Of a stretch of 6,453 nucleotides of DNA, positions 1 through 6,453 are shown piece by piece. The stretch is from an uncultured Alphaproteobacteria bacterium. GTDB taxonomy: Bacteria; Pseudomonadota; Alphaproteobacteria; Rickettsiales; UBA1997. How positions within the stretch are numbered: position 1 is the stretch's first letter; every line of letters starts with the position of its first letter. The notes beneath the pieces are model-generated. The model was not told the origin of the DNA, did not search any database, and saw nothing but the letters and a program-made list of their open reading frames with translations. Location of the stretch: the NCBI GenBank assembly GCA_903959715.1, contig CAJBXX010000190.1, positions 1 through 6,453 on the forward strand, in the 5' to 3' direction. The position numbers were made by a program, and so were the translations under genes.

Positions 1-738
1 AAAGATATCGATATTTTATCTTTTTTCAGCGAGATTTATAATCAAGAAAATAATCAATCGGACTCGAGTTTTAAGAAAGATTTGCGAAAAATTTGGGAGG
101 ATCATGAGGAGATTATGAAAAAGCAGATGGAGAGTGCTAGAGATGATTATGCTGATAATTTGAAAGCGGTTGCGCGAAGAGATTTTCTGTTGCTTGCGAT
201 TGAGGCGATTGAGAATCAAGGGTACAAAAAAACTCTTGAAGATTTTGTAAAAAGTAATTATAGGGATTCTAAATTTTTAAAAAAATTTAAAAAAGAAGCT
301 GGAGGTATTCATATTTTCGAAAATTCTAAGACTCCACCTCAAGCTCCACCTCAAGCTCCACCTCAAGCTCCACCTCAAGCTCCACCTCAAGCTCGAGTCC
401 CAACCCCAACTTTACCTCCTGAATCTAAACAAGATAGGCGATGTAATGATTTTCTTGATTGGAAAGAATTTTTAGAAAGAGACATAAAGCCATATACTGA
501 TGGCGGTGTCTTAATTGGAGGCGTTGGAGGTGGGTTAATTGGAGGTGGTCTTTGTGTTTCGGCTTTGGGGGTTGGTGCAATTTTATCGACTCCGATTATT
601 GTGCCAGTTGTGGTGGGCATGGCGGTTGGAGTTGCGGTTGGTGCAGTTGGTGGCCTGGTTGTGGGAACGATTGTTAAAAATGCAAATGCCACTCAGCTTT
701 CAAAGGAAAACCCTGTGGAACGTGAGCTCCCTAGATAA
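1..738 (+). CDS. Partial hypothetical protein with PPQA repeat and glycine-zipper membrane segment
   Basis: I do not recognise this family. The frame is open from the first base of the window, so the gene very probably starts upstream; 245 codons and a TAA stop are visible. Counting from the first codon, residues 24-100 are highly charged and probably helical, residues 112-131 are five exact PPQA repeats, residues 132-160 form a Pro-rich then charged linker, and residues 168-226 are a long hydrophobic Gly-rich stretch. That stretch could form two helices around the prolines at 199 and 202. Glycines recur every fourth residue at 169, 173, 177 and 181, and again at 206, 210, 214, 218 and 222, which is a glycine-zipper pattern. 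A short polar tail follows. The architecture fits a membrane-inserting or secreted effector-like protein, but that is inference. Alternative internal starts are TTG at 82 and ATG at 115. The latter has GAGGAG at 106-111, only 3 bases away, so a shorter complete gene cannot be excluded. Confidence 0.72.
   Translation, partial: KDIDILSFFSEIYNQENNQSDSSFKKDLRKIWEDHEEIMKKQMESARDDYADNLKAVARRDFLLLAIEAIENQGYKKTLEDFVKSNYRDSKFLKKFKKEAGGIHIFENSKTPPQAPPQAPPQAPPQAPPQARVPTPTLPPESKQDRRCNDFLDWKEFLERDIKPYTDGGVLIGGVGGGLIGGGLCVSALGVGAILSTPIIVPVVVGMAVGVAVGAVGGLVVGTIVKNANATQLSKENPVERELPR
332..391 (+). repeat. Perfect 12-bp tandem repeat, five copies
   Basis: The unit CTCCACCTCAAG is repeated five times without a mismatch, followed by a partial CTC. 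In the reading frame of the enclosing gene it encodes PPQA five times (codons at 334-393), always with the same codons CCA CCT CAA GCT. Because the unit is a multiple of three, changes in copy number would alter protein length without shifting the frame. Identity at the third codon positions argues for recent expansion by slippage or unequal exchange. Confidence 0.95.
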
Positions 739-755
739 AAATTAATTAACCTTAT

Positions 756-3700
756 TTACTCCACCATCTTCCATAATTTTGCTTTAATCCAAATTCTAAA
801 GCGATCGATATAACTAAACACTGCCGGCACGACGACTAAAGTTAATAATGTTGAAGAAATCAATCCGCCGATGATGGCAACGCCCATCGAGGTTCGCATC
901 GAAGCGGTTTCGCTAAAGCCGATGGCAACGGGCAAGGTGCCAACGATTAGAGCTATTGAAGTCATTAAAATTGGACGCAAACGCATCCTGCCAGCAATTA
1001 CCAAAGCCTCGGTGCGTGATTTACCTTCTTCAATTAAACGATTGGTGAAATCGATTAATAAAATTGAATTTTTCCCCGAAACGCTCACTAACATAAAAAT
1101 CCCGAGCATGGTAAAAATATTGACCGATTCGCCCATAATATAAAGAGCGTAAAAAGCCCCGCAAAAGGCGAGCGGAAGGGCAAGAAGAATCGTAAACGGC
1201 ACCACGAAAGATTCGTAAAGGCTAGTTAAAATTAAATAAATAAAAACAATTGATAACAACAACGCTTTGTTCATTGAAGAAATCATGTCTTGCATATTTT
1301 CAGAATCACCAGAGAATGAAAAACGCACATCGCTCGGCATTTTTAAATCGCCATCTTCGCTAAATTTTTTTTGAAAATCATCGATTAAATTTCCAAGTCC
1401 AATTTTTGGAGCGAGACTTGCGGTGATTTGAATATAACGACCGCGGTCTTGGCGATTGATGGTTGCGGGCTCGATATCTTCTTCGGTTTCGGCAATATCT
1501 GCGAGACGAATTAATTTGTTGTTAATATTAGGAACATAAATCATGTTAAAATTATCTTTGATATCGCGTTGCTCAGGCTTTAAGCGTAAACGGATATTGT
1601 ATTCCAAGCCATTTTGGCGAAGTTTAGTCGGTGTAAATCCTTCGACATAACCACGCAATTCATTGCCAACGGCTTGACTGTTAACGCCATAATTTCTAGC
1701 CGAATCTTCTTTGAGCTTAACCTTAAATTCGGCGCGAGTGGCTTTATTGCTGGTGTCGACATCTTTTAAACGCGGATCTTGCTTGAGTTTTTCATAAAGT
1801 TTGCTGGCGTATTTATCGAGAGAATCTTTGTTGGAAGAAATTAAAAATAAATTGAACGGTTGTCCGCGAGAGGCTCCGCCTGAGGGGTCAAAATCTTTAA
1901 CGACGGGATTGGCATATTCAAAACCAACCAATTGATTACGCAATTTTTCTTTAAATTGCGAAGTGCTAATATTGCGATCTTTTTTGGGTTTTAATTTGAC
2001 ATAAAGTTCGCCACGATTGGCTTGACGCGACATCGTTCCGGCGGAAGCGGCCGAGATAAAAACTTCTTCATTTTTACGAACAATTTCATCAATTTTTAGG
2101 GCGACGGAGCTGGTGGCATCGAGGCTCGAATCGGCAGTGAGCTCTAGGCTTATGGTGATTTCGCCATTATCACTTTCGGTCATAAAAGTTTTGGGAACTT
2201 TGGTAAAAGCGACGATACTGCCGGCGATAATTAATAAAGTTGAAATTAAAATTATGGCGGGATGTTTAATTGAAAATTTCAAAGCGCCTTCATAACGATC
2301 TTCGAGATAAGTTTGAAAGGCATCAAATTTTGAAATCTTTTTTTTGTCGTGATGCTTATGTGGTTTTTTATTTTGCCCCGAAAGATAAGCACACAAAACT
2401 GGAATAATCGAGATGGCGACGATAAGACTAATCATCATGGCGAAAGAAATTGTTAAGCCGAATTGCTTCAAATATTGACCGACCGTGCCTTTTAAAAATG
2501 AAATGGGCGTAAAGACCGAAATAACTACGGCACTAATGGCGACGACCGCCATCAAAATTTCACGCGAAGAAGCGATTGAAGCCTCAATTGGATTCATACC
2601 ACTTTCGATTTTGCGATAAATATTTTCAACAACGACAATGGCATCATCAACCAATAGACCTACAGCCAAGCTTAACGCTAGCATTGTAATAACATTGATT
2701 GAAAAATCAGCGCTATACATAATTATGAAGGCACCAATTAGAGTGATGGGCAGAGAAATAGCGGTAATAATGGTGGCGCGAAGGCTTCCGAGAAAAAATA
2801 ACACGGTTAAAACTGTGAGAATTACGGCGATAACAACCGCTTCTTGAATGTCGGAAATGTTGCTACGAATATAAACGCTGGCATCTTTGGTTGAGGTGAT
2901 TTCGGGCTTGCCTTCCATGCCGGCAAAATCTTTTTTAATTTTTTCGATTTGCATTTTAACGCCGTCAACCGCTTTGATAATATTGGCGTCGGATTGGCGA
3001 TAAACCGTTAAAAATAATGATTTTTGACCATCTAAAAATGCACGCGAATTTTCATCTTCAAGACCGTCGATTACAACGCCAATGTCCGAAACTTTGGTCG
3101 GAATTTCGTTGGAATAAAAATTAACTAAAGTATTTTCAATTTGATGGATTTCGTTGAATTCGCTGGCACTTCTAAAAACTCGTTGCTTATCGCCAATATC
3201 TCTTTTGCCGATTGAAACATTTTGCCCCGAAAGAGCCAATTGGCGATTGATTTGCGAAAGAGAAACATCGCGTGATTTTAATTTATTTTGATCAACCAAA
3301 ATTTGAATTTCTCTTTTGCGTGCTCCCAAAATTTCAACCATGCCAACATCGGCGGTTTGCTCTAATCTAGGACGCACAAAGTTATCGGCTAAATCAAATA
3401 ATTTATCTTCAGGCAAATCAGCTTTTAAAATTATGGTTAAAACGGGCTGATCCGAAGGGTCAACGCGACGAATCACGGGTTCTTTAATATCTTCGGGAAG
3501 TCGCGCTCGTGCTTGATTTATTTTGTCGCGAATTTGTTGTTCGGCATATTTTATATCAGTATTTTGATAAAGTTGAACGATGATTTGACTTGTATCTTTA
3601 AGGCTTCGCGACATTAATTTTTTGATACCCGAAACCGTGCTAATTTCTTCTTCGAGAGGTTTGGAAACCAAACTTTCAATTTCCGACGGAGCCGCGCCAT

Positions 3701-3854
3701 CATAGCGAGTCGAAACGAAAATAATTGGAATATCAATGTTGGGGAAAAGTTCAACATTCATTTTGTTGAAAGCGATGTAGCCAACGGTGATGATGGTAAT
3801 CATCAAGCTTGAAATAAAAGCGGGGCGTTTAATTGATAATTCGGTGATATTCAT
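756..3854 (-). CDS. RND efflux permease, HAE1 (AcrB-like) family
   Basis: This is an inner-membrane proton-driven exporter of the resistance-nodulation-division family, 1032 residues against roughly 1030-1050 for AcrB-like pumps, so it looks complete. The layout is typical: TM1 at about 10-30, first periplasmic porter domain to about 330, TM2-TM6 at about 335-490, a cytoplasmic linker, TM7 at about 531-550, second porter domain at about 555-860, and TM8-TM12 at about 863-1018. The proton-relay residues are present: D403 and D404 in TM4 (GLLVDDAIVVVENIYR), K928 in TM10 (GKNSILLIDF), and R958 and T965 (RMRLRPILMTS), matching AcrB D407, D408, K940, R971 and T978. The ATG lies 10 bp after the stop of the outer-membrane factor gene, with no Shine-Dalgarno sequence, so translational coupling is likely. 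No adaptor gene is adjacent. Substrate cannot be read from the sequence. A Lys/His-rich linker (about residues 495-507) separates the two halves. Confidence 0.96.
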   Translation of the reverse strand: MNITELSIKRPAFISSLMITIITVGYIAFNKMNVELFPNIDIPIIFVSTRYDGAAPSEIESLVSKPLEEEISTVSGIKKLMSRSLKDTSQIIVQLYQNTDIKYAEQQIRDKINQARARLPEDIKEPVIRRVDPSDQPVLTIILKADLPEDKLFDLADNFVRPRLEQTADVGMVEILGARKREIQILVDQNKLKSRDVSLSQINRQLALSGQNVSIGKRDIGDKQRVFRSASEFNEIHQIENTLVNFYSNEIPTKVSDIGVVIDGLEDENSRAFLDGQKSLFLTVYRQSDANIIKAVDGVKMQIEKIKKDFAGMEGKPEITSTKDASVYIRSNISDIQEAVVIAVILTVLTVLFFLGSLRATIITAISLPITLIGAFIIMYSADFSINVITMLALSLAVGLLVDDAIVVVENIYRKIESGMNPIEASIASSREILMAVVAISAVVISVFTPISFLKGTVGQYLKQFGLTISFAMMISLIVAISIIPVLCAYLSGQNKKPHKHHDKKKISKFDAFQTYLEDRYEGALKFSIKHPAIILISTLLIIAGSIVAFTKVPKTFMTESDNGEITISLELTADSSLDATSSVALKIDEIVRKNEEVFISAASAGTMSRQANRGELYVKLKPKKDRNISTSQFKEKLRNQLVGFEYANPVVKDFDPSGGASRGQPFNLFLISSNKDSLDKYASKLYEKLKQDPRLKDVDTSNKATRAEFKVKLKEDSARNYGVNSQAVGNELRGYVEGFTPTKLRQNGLEYNIRLRLKPEQRDIKDNFNMIYVPNINNKLIRLADIAETEEDIEPATINRQDRGRYIQITASLAPKIGLGNLIDDFQKKFSEDGDLKMPSDVRFSFSGDSENMQDMISSMNKALLLSIVFIYLILTSLYESFVVPFTILLALPLAFCGAFYALYIMGESVNIFTMLGIFMLVSVSGKNSILLIDFTNRLIEEGKSRTEALVIAGRMRLRPILMTSIALIVGTLPVAIGFSETASMRTSMGVAIIGGLISSTLLTLVVVPAVFSYIDRFRIWIKAKLWKMVE

Positions 3855-3864
3855 TTTTTAAAAA

Positions 3865-5310
3865 TTAAATTTCTGATTGTTGATAAAGTTTTTGTTCGGC
3901 AATTAACTCATGTAATTTTTGAGCAATTTGTTGTGTAGTTAATTCGGAATTTGAATATTCTTGCTCGAAAACTAAAATTTGATAAGTTGAAGTACGACCA
4001 CGCGTAAGAAGGTTTCTCTCGTTTTCCAATTTGGCTTTTTGAGCATTTTCAATTTGCGTCGCGAGGCGTAAATTTTCTTGATAATCATTTAAATTTTCTT
4101 GTAAATTTTGCCAATCAACTTCTTGTTGTAAAAGTTTTTCACGATAAGAAATTTTATCAGCGGAAGCCTTCAAGCGAGCACCTTTGCGAATATCAGAAGA
4201 TAAACCGATATTGATTGGTAGTGAAAATTCCAAACCAATTTTTCCGGTCGGAGCATTTTTGTTAAGAGTCGATGAAACCGCGTCAATTCTATTGGCTTCA
4301 ACTTGGTTAACCGAATAACTTGTGTATAAATTTAATGAGGGTTTGTTGCTTTCTTCTTCAATTTTAGCTTGAGCAACCGAGGCTTCGACCTGCGCCTTTT
4401 GTGACTTTACATCAAGTCGATCAGATTTTTTTTGGGTAAAAAATTTAGTGTTTTGTAATTTTTGAATGTCGAAAGAAATTAATTTTTCTGCAACATTTTC
4501 GTTTTCGATATTGCGTTTTTTATTAAAATTTCGAGCACTAATTTTTAAAAAATTTTCTGCTTGTTTAACCGCTAATTTCTTGGATTCAACCATGGCTTTG
4601 GCTTGAAGAACATCGCCTTTTTCTGCTAAATTCATGCGTTCTTTTTTGCTTAAATAATTTAAAATTTTTTGAGCATTATTTAAAGCACGATTTTGAATTT
4701 CTAAAGTTTTTTGAGCAAAAACCATCGCCCAAAAACTTTTCTCGGCGTCAATTAATTCGGCAATCGACAAGGCTTTGGCATTTAATTTTTGTGCTTCATT
4801 TTCATAAAAAGAAGCGTCGCGACGAGCTCTAGTTGAGGCTCCAAATAAATTTTGCCAAAGTGGAATTGATAATTCAACGACAGGAATGGCTTGGCTGTTT
4901 TGAATGGCGAGATTGGAGCTGGCAAGGGCACTGTTTAAGCCTTTATATTTAGTGTTATTTAGTGAATAATAAATATTGCTGTTTAAACCAAATTCAGAAT
5001 TTTGTGAAAAACCGAGGCGATTATTTTGATATTTCACTGATTCATAGCGAAAAAATTGCAAAGCACGATTTTGTTCGGCAAAGCTTGCTTCGCTGAAGCC
5101 GTAAAGCTTAATGGCACTTACTAATTTAGCTTTTTGTTTTAAAAGTTCAAAACTTTCGACATTTTTTTCGGATTTTTCGATGGTTAAATTTTGTCCCTTA
5201 ACTTGGTCAAGATATTGATCTAAAGATAGATTTGAGGCATTTTGTGCGAATGATTGCTTGCAAAAAATTGCTAAAATTGCAAAATATATAAATAATTTTT
5301 TGAATGACAT
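3865..5310 (-). CDS. TolC-family outer-membrane efflux factor
   Basis: The product is 481 residues, the usual size for a TolC/OprM-type protein, which trimerises into an outer-membrane barrel and periplasmic alpha-tunnel and docks with an RND pump. Residues 1-22 are a Sec signal peptide: MSFKK, a hydrophobic core, then SFA before QN at the likely cleavage site. The mature part shows the duplicated OEP pattern. EKGDVLQAKAMVESKK (about 230-245) is in the first helical repeat. RLDVKSQKAQVEASVAQAKI (about 298-317) resembles the family's RPDL region and is followed by a Pro-Ser beta-strand segment. ERNLLTRGRTSTYQILVFEQ (431-450) is the second equatorial motif. The frame is also open to an ATG at 5397, but that start would overlap tilS and place about 29 extra residues before a perfect signal peptide, so I chose 5310. 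It is first in an operon with the RND gene. It lacks a Shine-Dalgarno sequence. Confidence 0.93.
   Translation of the reverse strand: MSFKKLFIYFAILAIFCKQSFAQNASNLSLDQYLDQVKGQNLTIEKSEKNVESFELLKQKAKLVSAIKLYGFSEASFAEQNRALQFFRYESVKYQNNRLGFSQNSEFGLNSNIYYSLNNTKYKGLNSALASSNLAIQNSQAIPVVELSIPLWQNLFGASTRARRDASFYENEAQKLNAKALSIAELIDAEKSFWAMVFAQKTLEIQNRALNNAQKILNYLSKKERMNLAEKGDVLQAKAMVESKKLAVKQAENFLKISARNFNKKRNIENENVAEKLISFDIQKLQNTKFFTQKKSDRLDVKSQKAQVEASVAQAKIEEESNKPSLNLYTSYSVNQVEANRIDAVSSTLNKNAPTGKIGLEFSLPINIGLSSDIRKGARLKASADKISYREKLLQQEVDWQNLQENLNDYQENLRLATQIENAQKAKLENERNLLTRGRTSTYQILVFEQEYSNSELTTQQIAQKLHELIAEQKLYQQSEI
5268..5296 (+). promoter_or_regulatory. Candidate sigma-70 promoter for tilS
   Basis: TTGCTA (5268-5273, four of six matches to TTGACA) and AATAAT (5291-5296, five of six to TATAAT) are separated by 17 bp. 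A start about 7 bases later would give a leader of roughly 20 nt before the tilS ATG. The site lies inside the signal-peptide coding region of the divergent outer-membrane factor gene, as it must, because the true intergenic gap is only 15 bp. Matches of this quality arise by chance in AT-rich DNA. Confidence 0.3.
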
Positions 5311-5325
5311 ATTTTTATTTTTTAA

Positions 5326-6309
5326 ATGAATAACGAGTATAAAAATATAACAAATAATATTGAAGAAGTTTTTACGAATTTTTTTATAAAGAAACAAATT
5401 GCGGTGGCGATTTCCGGTGGGTGCGACTCCGTGGCTTTAACTTTGGCTTTAAATGATTTTTGTCGAGAAAATAAAATCAAAATTCAAGCCTTGACAATTG
5501 ATCACGGCGTTCGTAAAAACTCGAAAATTGAAGCAAAAAAAGTCGGAGAATTGTTAAAAAAATTTGATATTTCGCATAAAATTTTATCGATTCCAAAAAA
5601 ACAAATTCCACAAAAAAATATCGAAGCTAATTTGCGTGAAATTCGCTATAAAATGTTGAGTGATTTTTGTAAAAAAAATCACATTGAATTTTTATTTATT
5701 GGGCATCATGTCGGCGATATTGCCGAAAATTTCTTAATCAGATTATTTAGGGGCAGTGGGCTTGACGGCTTATCGCCAATGCAAAAAATTTCCGAAATTA
5801 ATGGCATAAAAATCATTCGCCCATTTTTAGAAATTTCCAAAGATGAATTAAAAAATTATTTAATCGAAAAAAATATTTCATGGTTTGAAGATGAAACTAA
5901 TGATGATGAAAAATTTTTACGCAATAAAATTCGTAAATTTTTAGCGAGTTTTGAAGATAAAAATTTACTCGAAAAAAGAATTTATAACGCTTCGTTAGAA
6001 ATTTCTAAAACTCGTGATTTCTTTGATGAAATTATGAATGAAAATGAGCTAGAAATCATTGAGCAAAACGCCGATAATTTAACAATTATTAATCGACAAA
6101 AATTAGCTGAAATTAATCCGTCAATTGCGTTAAAAATTTTAGCAAAAATTTTAATGAAAATTGGTGAAAAAAAATATAAACCGCGTAAAGAAAAATTGGT
6201 AAGATTTTATGAATATTTAATCGCCGACGGATTGATTAAAAAACGCGAATTTTATGGATGCGTTTGCGAAAAATATCACGATGAAAGAGTTAAGATTTTC
6301 AAAAAATAA
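5326..6309 (+). CDS. tilS: tRNA(Ile)-lysidine synthetase TilS
   Basis: TilS uses ATP and lysine to convert C34 of tRNA-Ile(CAU) to lysidine, switching decoding from AUG to AUA and charging from Met to Ile. It is normally essential, and especially relevant in an AT-rich genome. Visible hallmarks are the PP-loop SGGCDS (residues 30-35), LTIDHGVR (56-63), NIEANLREIRYKML in the core (98-111), GHHVGDIAEN (126-135), LFRGSGLDGLSPM (140-152), and RPFLEISKDEL followed by DETNDDEKFLRNKIR (188-203). The protein is 327 residues, shorter than E. coli TilS (about 430). The synthetase core and a helical substrate-binding region are present, but the extra C-terminal domain of E. coli TilS is missing, as in other short TilS enzymes. 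ATG at 5326 is the only reasonable start, placing SGGCDS about 30 residues in. It has no Shine-Dalgarno sequence. It is transcribed divergently from the efflux pair, with a 15-bp gap. Confidence 0.96.
   Translation: MNNEYKNITNNIEEVFTNFFIKKQIAVAISGGCDSVALTLALNDFCRENKIKIQALTIDHGVRKNSKIEAKKVGELLKKFDISHKILSIPKKQIPQKNIEANLREIRYKMLSDFCKKNHIEFLFIGHHVGDIAENFLIRLFRGSGLDGLSPMQKISEINGIKIIRPFLEISKDELKNYLIEKNISWFEDETNDDEKFLRNKIRKFLASFEDKNLLEKRIYNASLEISKTRDFFDEIMNENELEIIEQNADNLTIINRQKLAEINPSIALKILAKILMKIGEKKYKPRKEKLVRFYEYLIADGLIKKREFYGCVCEKYHDERVKIFKK
5336..5364 (-). promoter_or_regulatory. Candidate sigma-70 promoter for the efflux operon
   Basis: Read on the minus strand, TTCAAT (5364-5359, three of six matches to the -35 consensus) and TATACT (5341-5336, five of six to the -10 consensus) are 17 bp apart. 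Transcription would start around 5330, giving a leader of about 20 nt before the ATG at 5310. The site lies within the first codons of tilS. The -35 is weak and chance matches are common in this composition. I see no operator palindrome and no regulator gene nearby. Confidence 0.3.
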
Positions 6310-6319
6310 TTTTTCCAAT

Positions 6320-6361
6320 CTCCTCTCTCCGCTTGCGGGGAGAGGGTTAGGGTGAGGGGAG
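6320..6361. repeat. GC-rich palindromic intergenic repeat behind tilS
   Basis: Eleven bases after the tilS stop, the very AT-rich sequence turns abruptly GC-rich. The arms 6322-6331 and 6336-6345 pair over ten base pairs (one G-U) around a four-base loop, CTTG. They are followed by GGTTAGGGTGAGGGGAG. On the minus strand the element translates as SPHPNPLPASGERR, a peptide string I recall from spurious ORFs over dispersed intergenic repeats in many proteobacteria. I therefore read it as a copy of such a dispersed palindromic element. As RNA, the hairpin could end or stabilise the tilS transcript, but no U-tract follows it directly. Confidence 0.7.
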
Positions 6362-6412
6362 AATAATTTTAAAATTGATTTTGGATTTAATAATAAAATT
6401 AAAATTATTTTT
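6362..6412 (+). terminator. All-AT inverted repeat followed by T-run, weak terminator candidate
   Basis: The arms 6362-6376 and 6395-6409 are complementary at 13 of 15 positions (11 contiguous outer pairs, two A-A mismatches, two inner pairs) around an 18-base loop. The T-run continues to 6412. The stem contains no G-C pairs, so it would be weak, and symmetric runs of A and T occur easily by chance here. It could act with the preceding GC-rich hairpin to end tilS transcription. Confidence 0.2.
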
Positions 6413-6453
6413 GCCATTTTTTGTGAGCAAAAAAATGAAGGCACAAGCCACTT
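6413..6453. other. Right edge, no supported gene
   Basis: The last bases contain an ATG at 6435 on the plus strand with only six codons before the window ends. That frame is open leftward to 6351. Two minus-strand frames are also open from the edge, one of them back to a TAA at 6347-6349 inside the GC-rich repeat. None has a ribosome binding site, a recognisable motif or enough length to choose between them. The start or end of a neighbouring gene may be here but cannot be assigned. Confidence 0.3.

Noticed and set aside
387..692. Minus-strand frame rich in Pro and Thr opposite the glycine-zipper gene
   Set aside because: Its Pro/Thr composition is the complement of the Gly/Val codons of the plus-strand gene. 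The plus frame has a sensible membrane pattern and is open to the window edge.
539..745. Plus-strand 68-codon frame overlapping the glycine-zipper gene
   Set aside because: Frame-shifted shadow of the 1-738 gene, with no start signal and no recognisable features.
739..755. TTAATTAA palindrome between the convergent genes as a terminator
   Set aside because: Only eight A/T bases with no loop, no G-C stem and no T-run. The 17-bp gap shows no credible terminator for either gene.
871..2847. Several plus-strand frames inside the RND gene (871-1143, 2113-2295, 2638-2847)
   Set aside because: All are antisense shadows of conserved RND membrane segments and have no independent features.
5311..5397. 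Upstream ATG at 5397 extending the outer-membrane factor by 29 residues
   Set aside because: It would be antisense to the start of tilS including its PP-loop approach, and would bury a textbook signal peptide that begins at the ATG at 5310.
6217..6444. Minus-strand 75-codon frame containing SPHPNPLPASGERR
   Set aside because: It overlaps the 3' end of tilS and the peptide is the translation of the palindromic repeat, a well-known source of false ORFs.

Overview
The window is AT-rich DNA from a Gram-negative bacterium. Two envelope genes show this: an RND inner-membrane pump and a TolC-type outer-membrane factor. The TilS core (GHHVGDIAENFLIRLFRGSG) resembles alphaproteobacterial TilS. Together with the strong AT bias, TAA at every visible stop and poor Shine-Dalgarno sites, this suggests an AT-rich, possibly host-associated alphaproteobacterium of the Rickettsiales/Holosporales kind. 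That placement is inference, because the window holds no rRNA or other decisive marker.

Layout from left to right. Bases 1-738 (+) are the 3' part of a gene whose start lies upstream of the window. Its product has a charged helical region, a perfect 5 x PPQA repeat, and a long glycine-zipper membrane segment; I do not recognise the family. After a 17-bp convergent gap, two genes read leftward: a complete HAE1-type RND permease (756-3854) and, 10 bp upstream of it, a TolC-family outer-membrane factor (3865-5310). These two almost certainly form one transcription unit. Only 15 bp beyond the factor's start codon, tilS (5326-6309, +) reads the other way. It encodes tRNA-Ile lysidine synthetase, which lets tRNA-Ile(CAU) decode AUA. 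The last 144 bp hold a GC-rich palindromic repeat directly behind tilS, a weak all-AT inverted repeat, and no gene I can support.

The outer-membrane factor and the RND pump would supply the two ends of a tripartite export channel. The third component, the periplasmic adaptor (membrane fusion protein), is not beside them: the factor is flanked by tilS and the pump by the glycine-zipper gene. The adaptor must be encoded elsewhere or the complex is unusual. tilS is housekeeping and its position next to the efflux pair appears incidental, although the two transcription units probably place their promoters inside each other's coding sequence.

I see no CRISPR array, tRNA, rRNA, transposase or convincing new multi-gene system. 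The items most worth a second look are the glycine-zipper/PPQA protein, the adaptor-less efflux pair, and the GC-rich palindrome in an AT-rich background.
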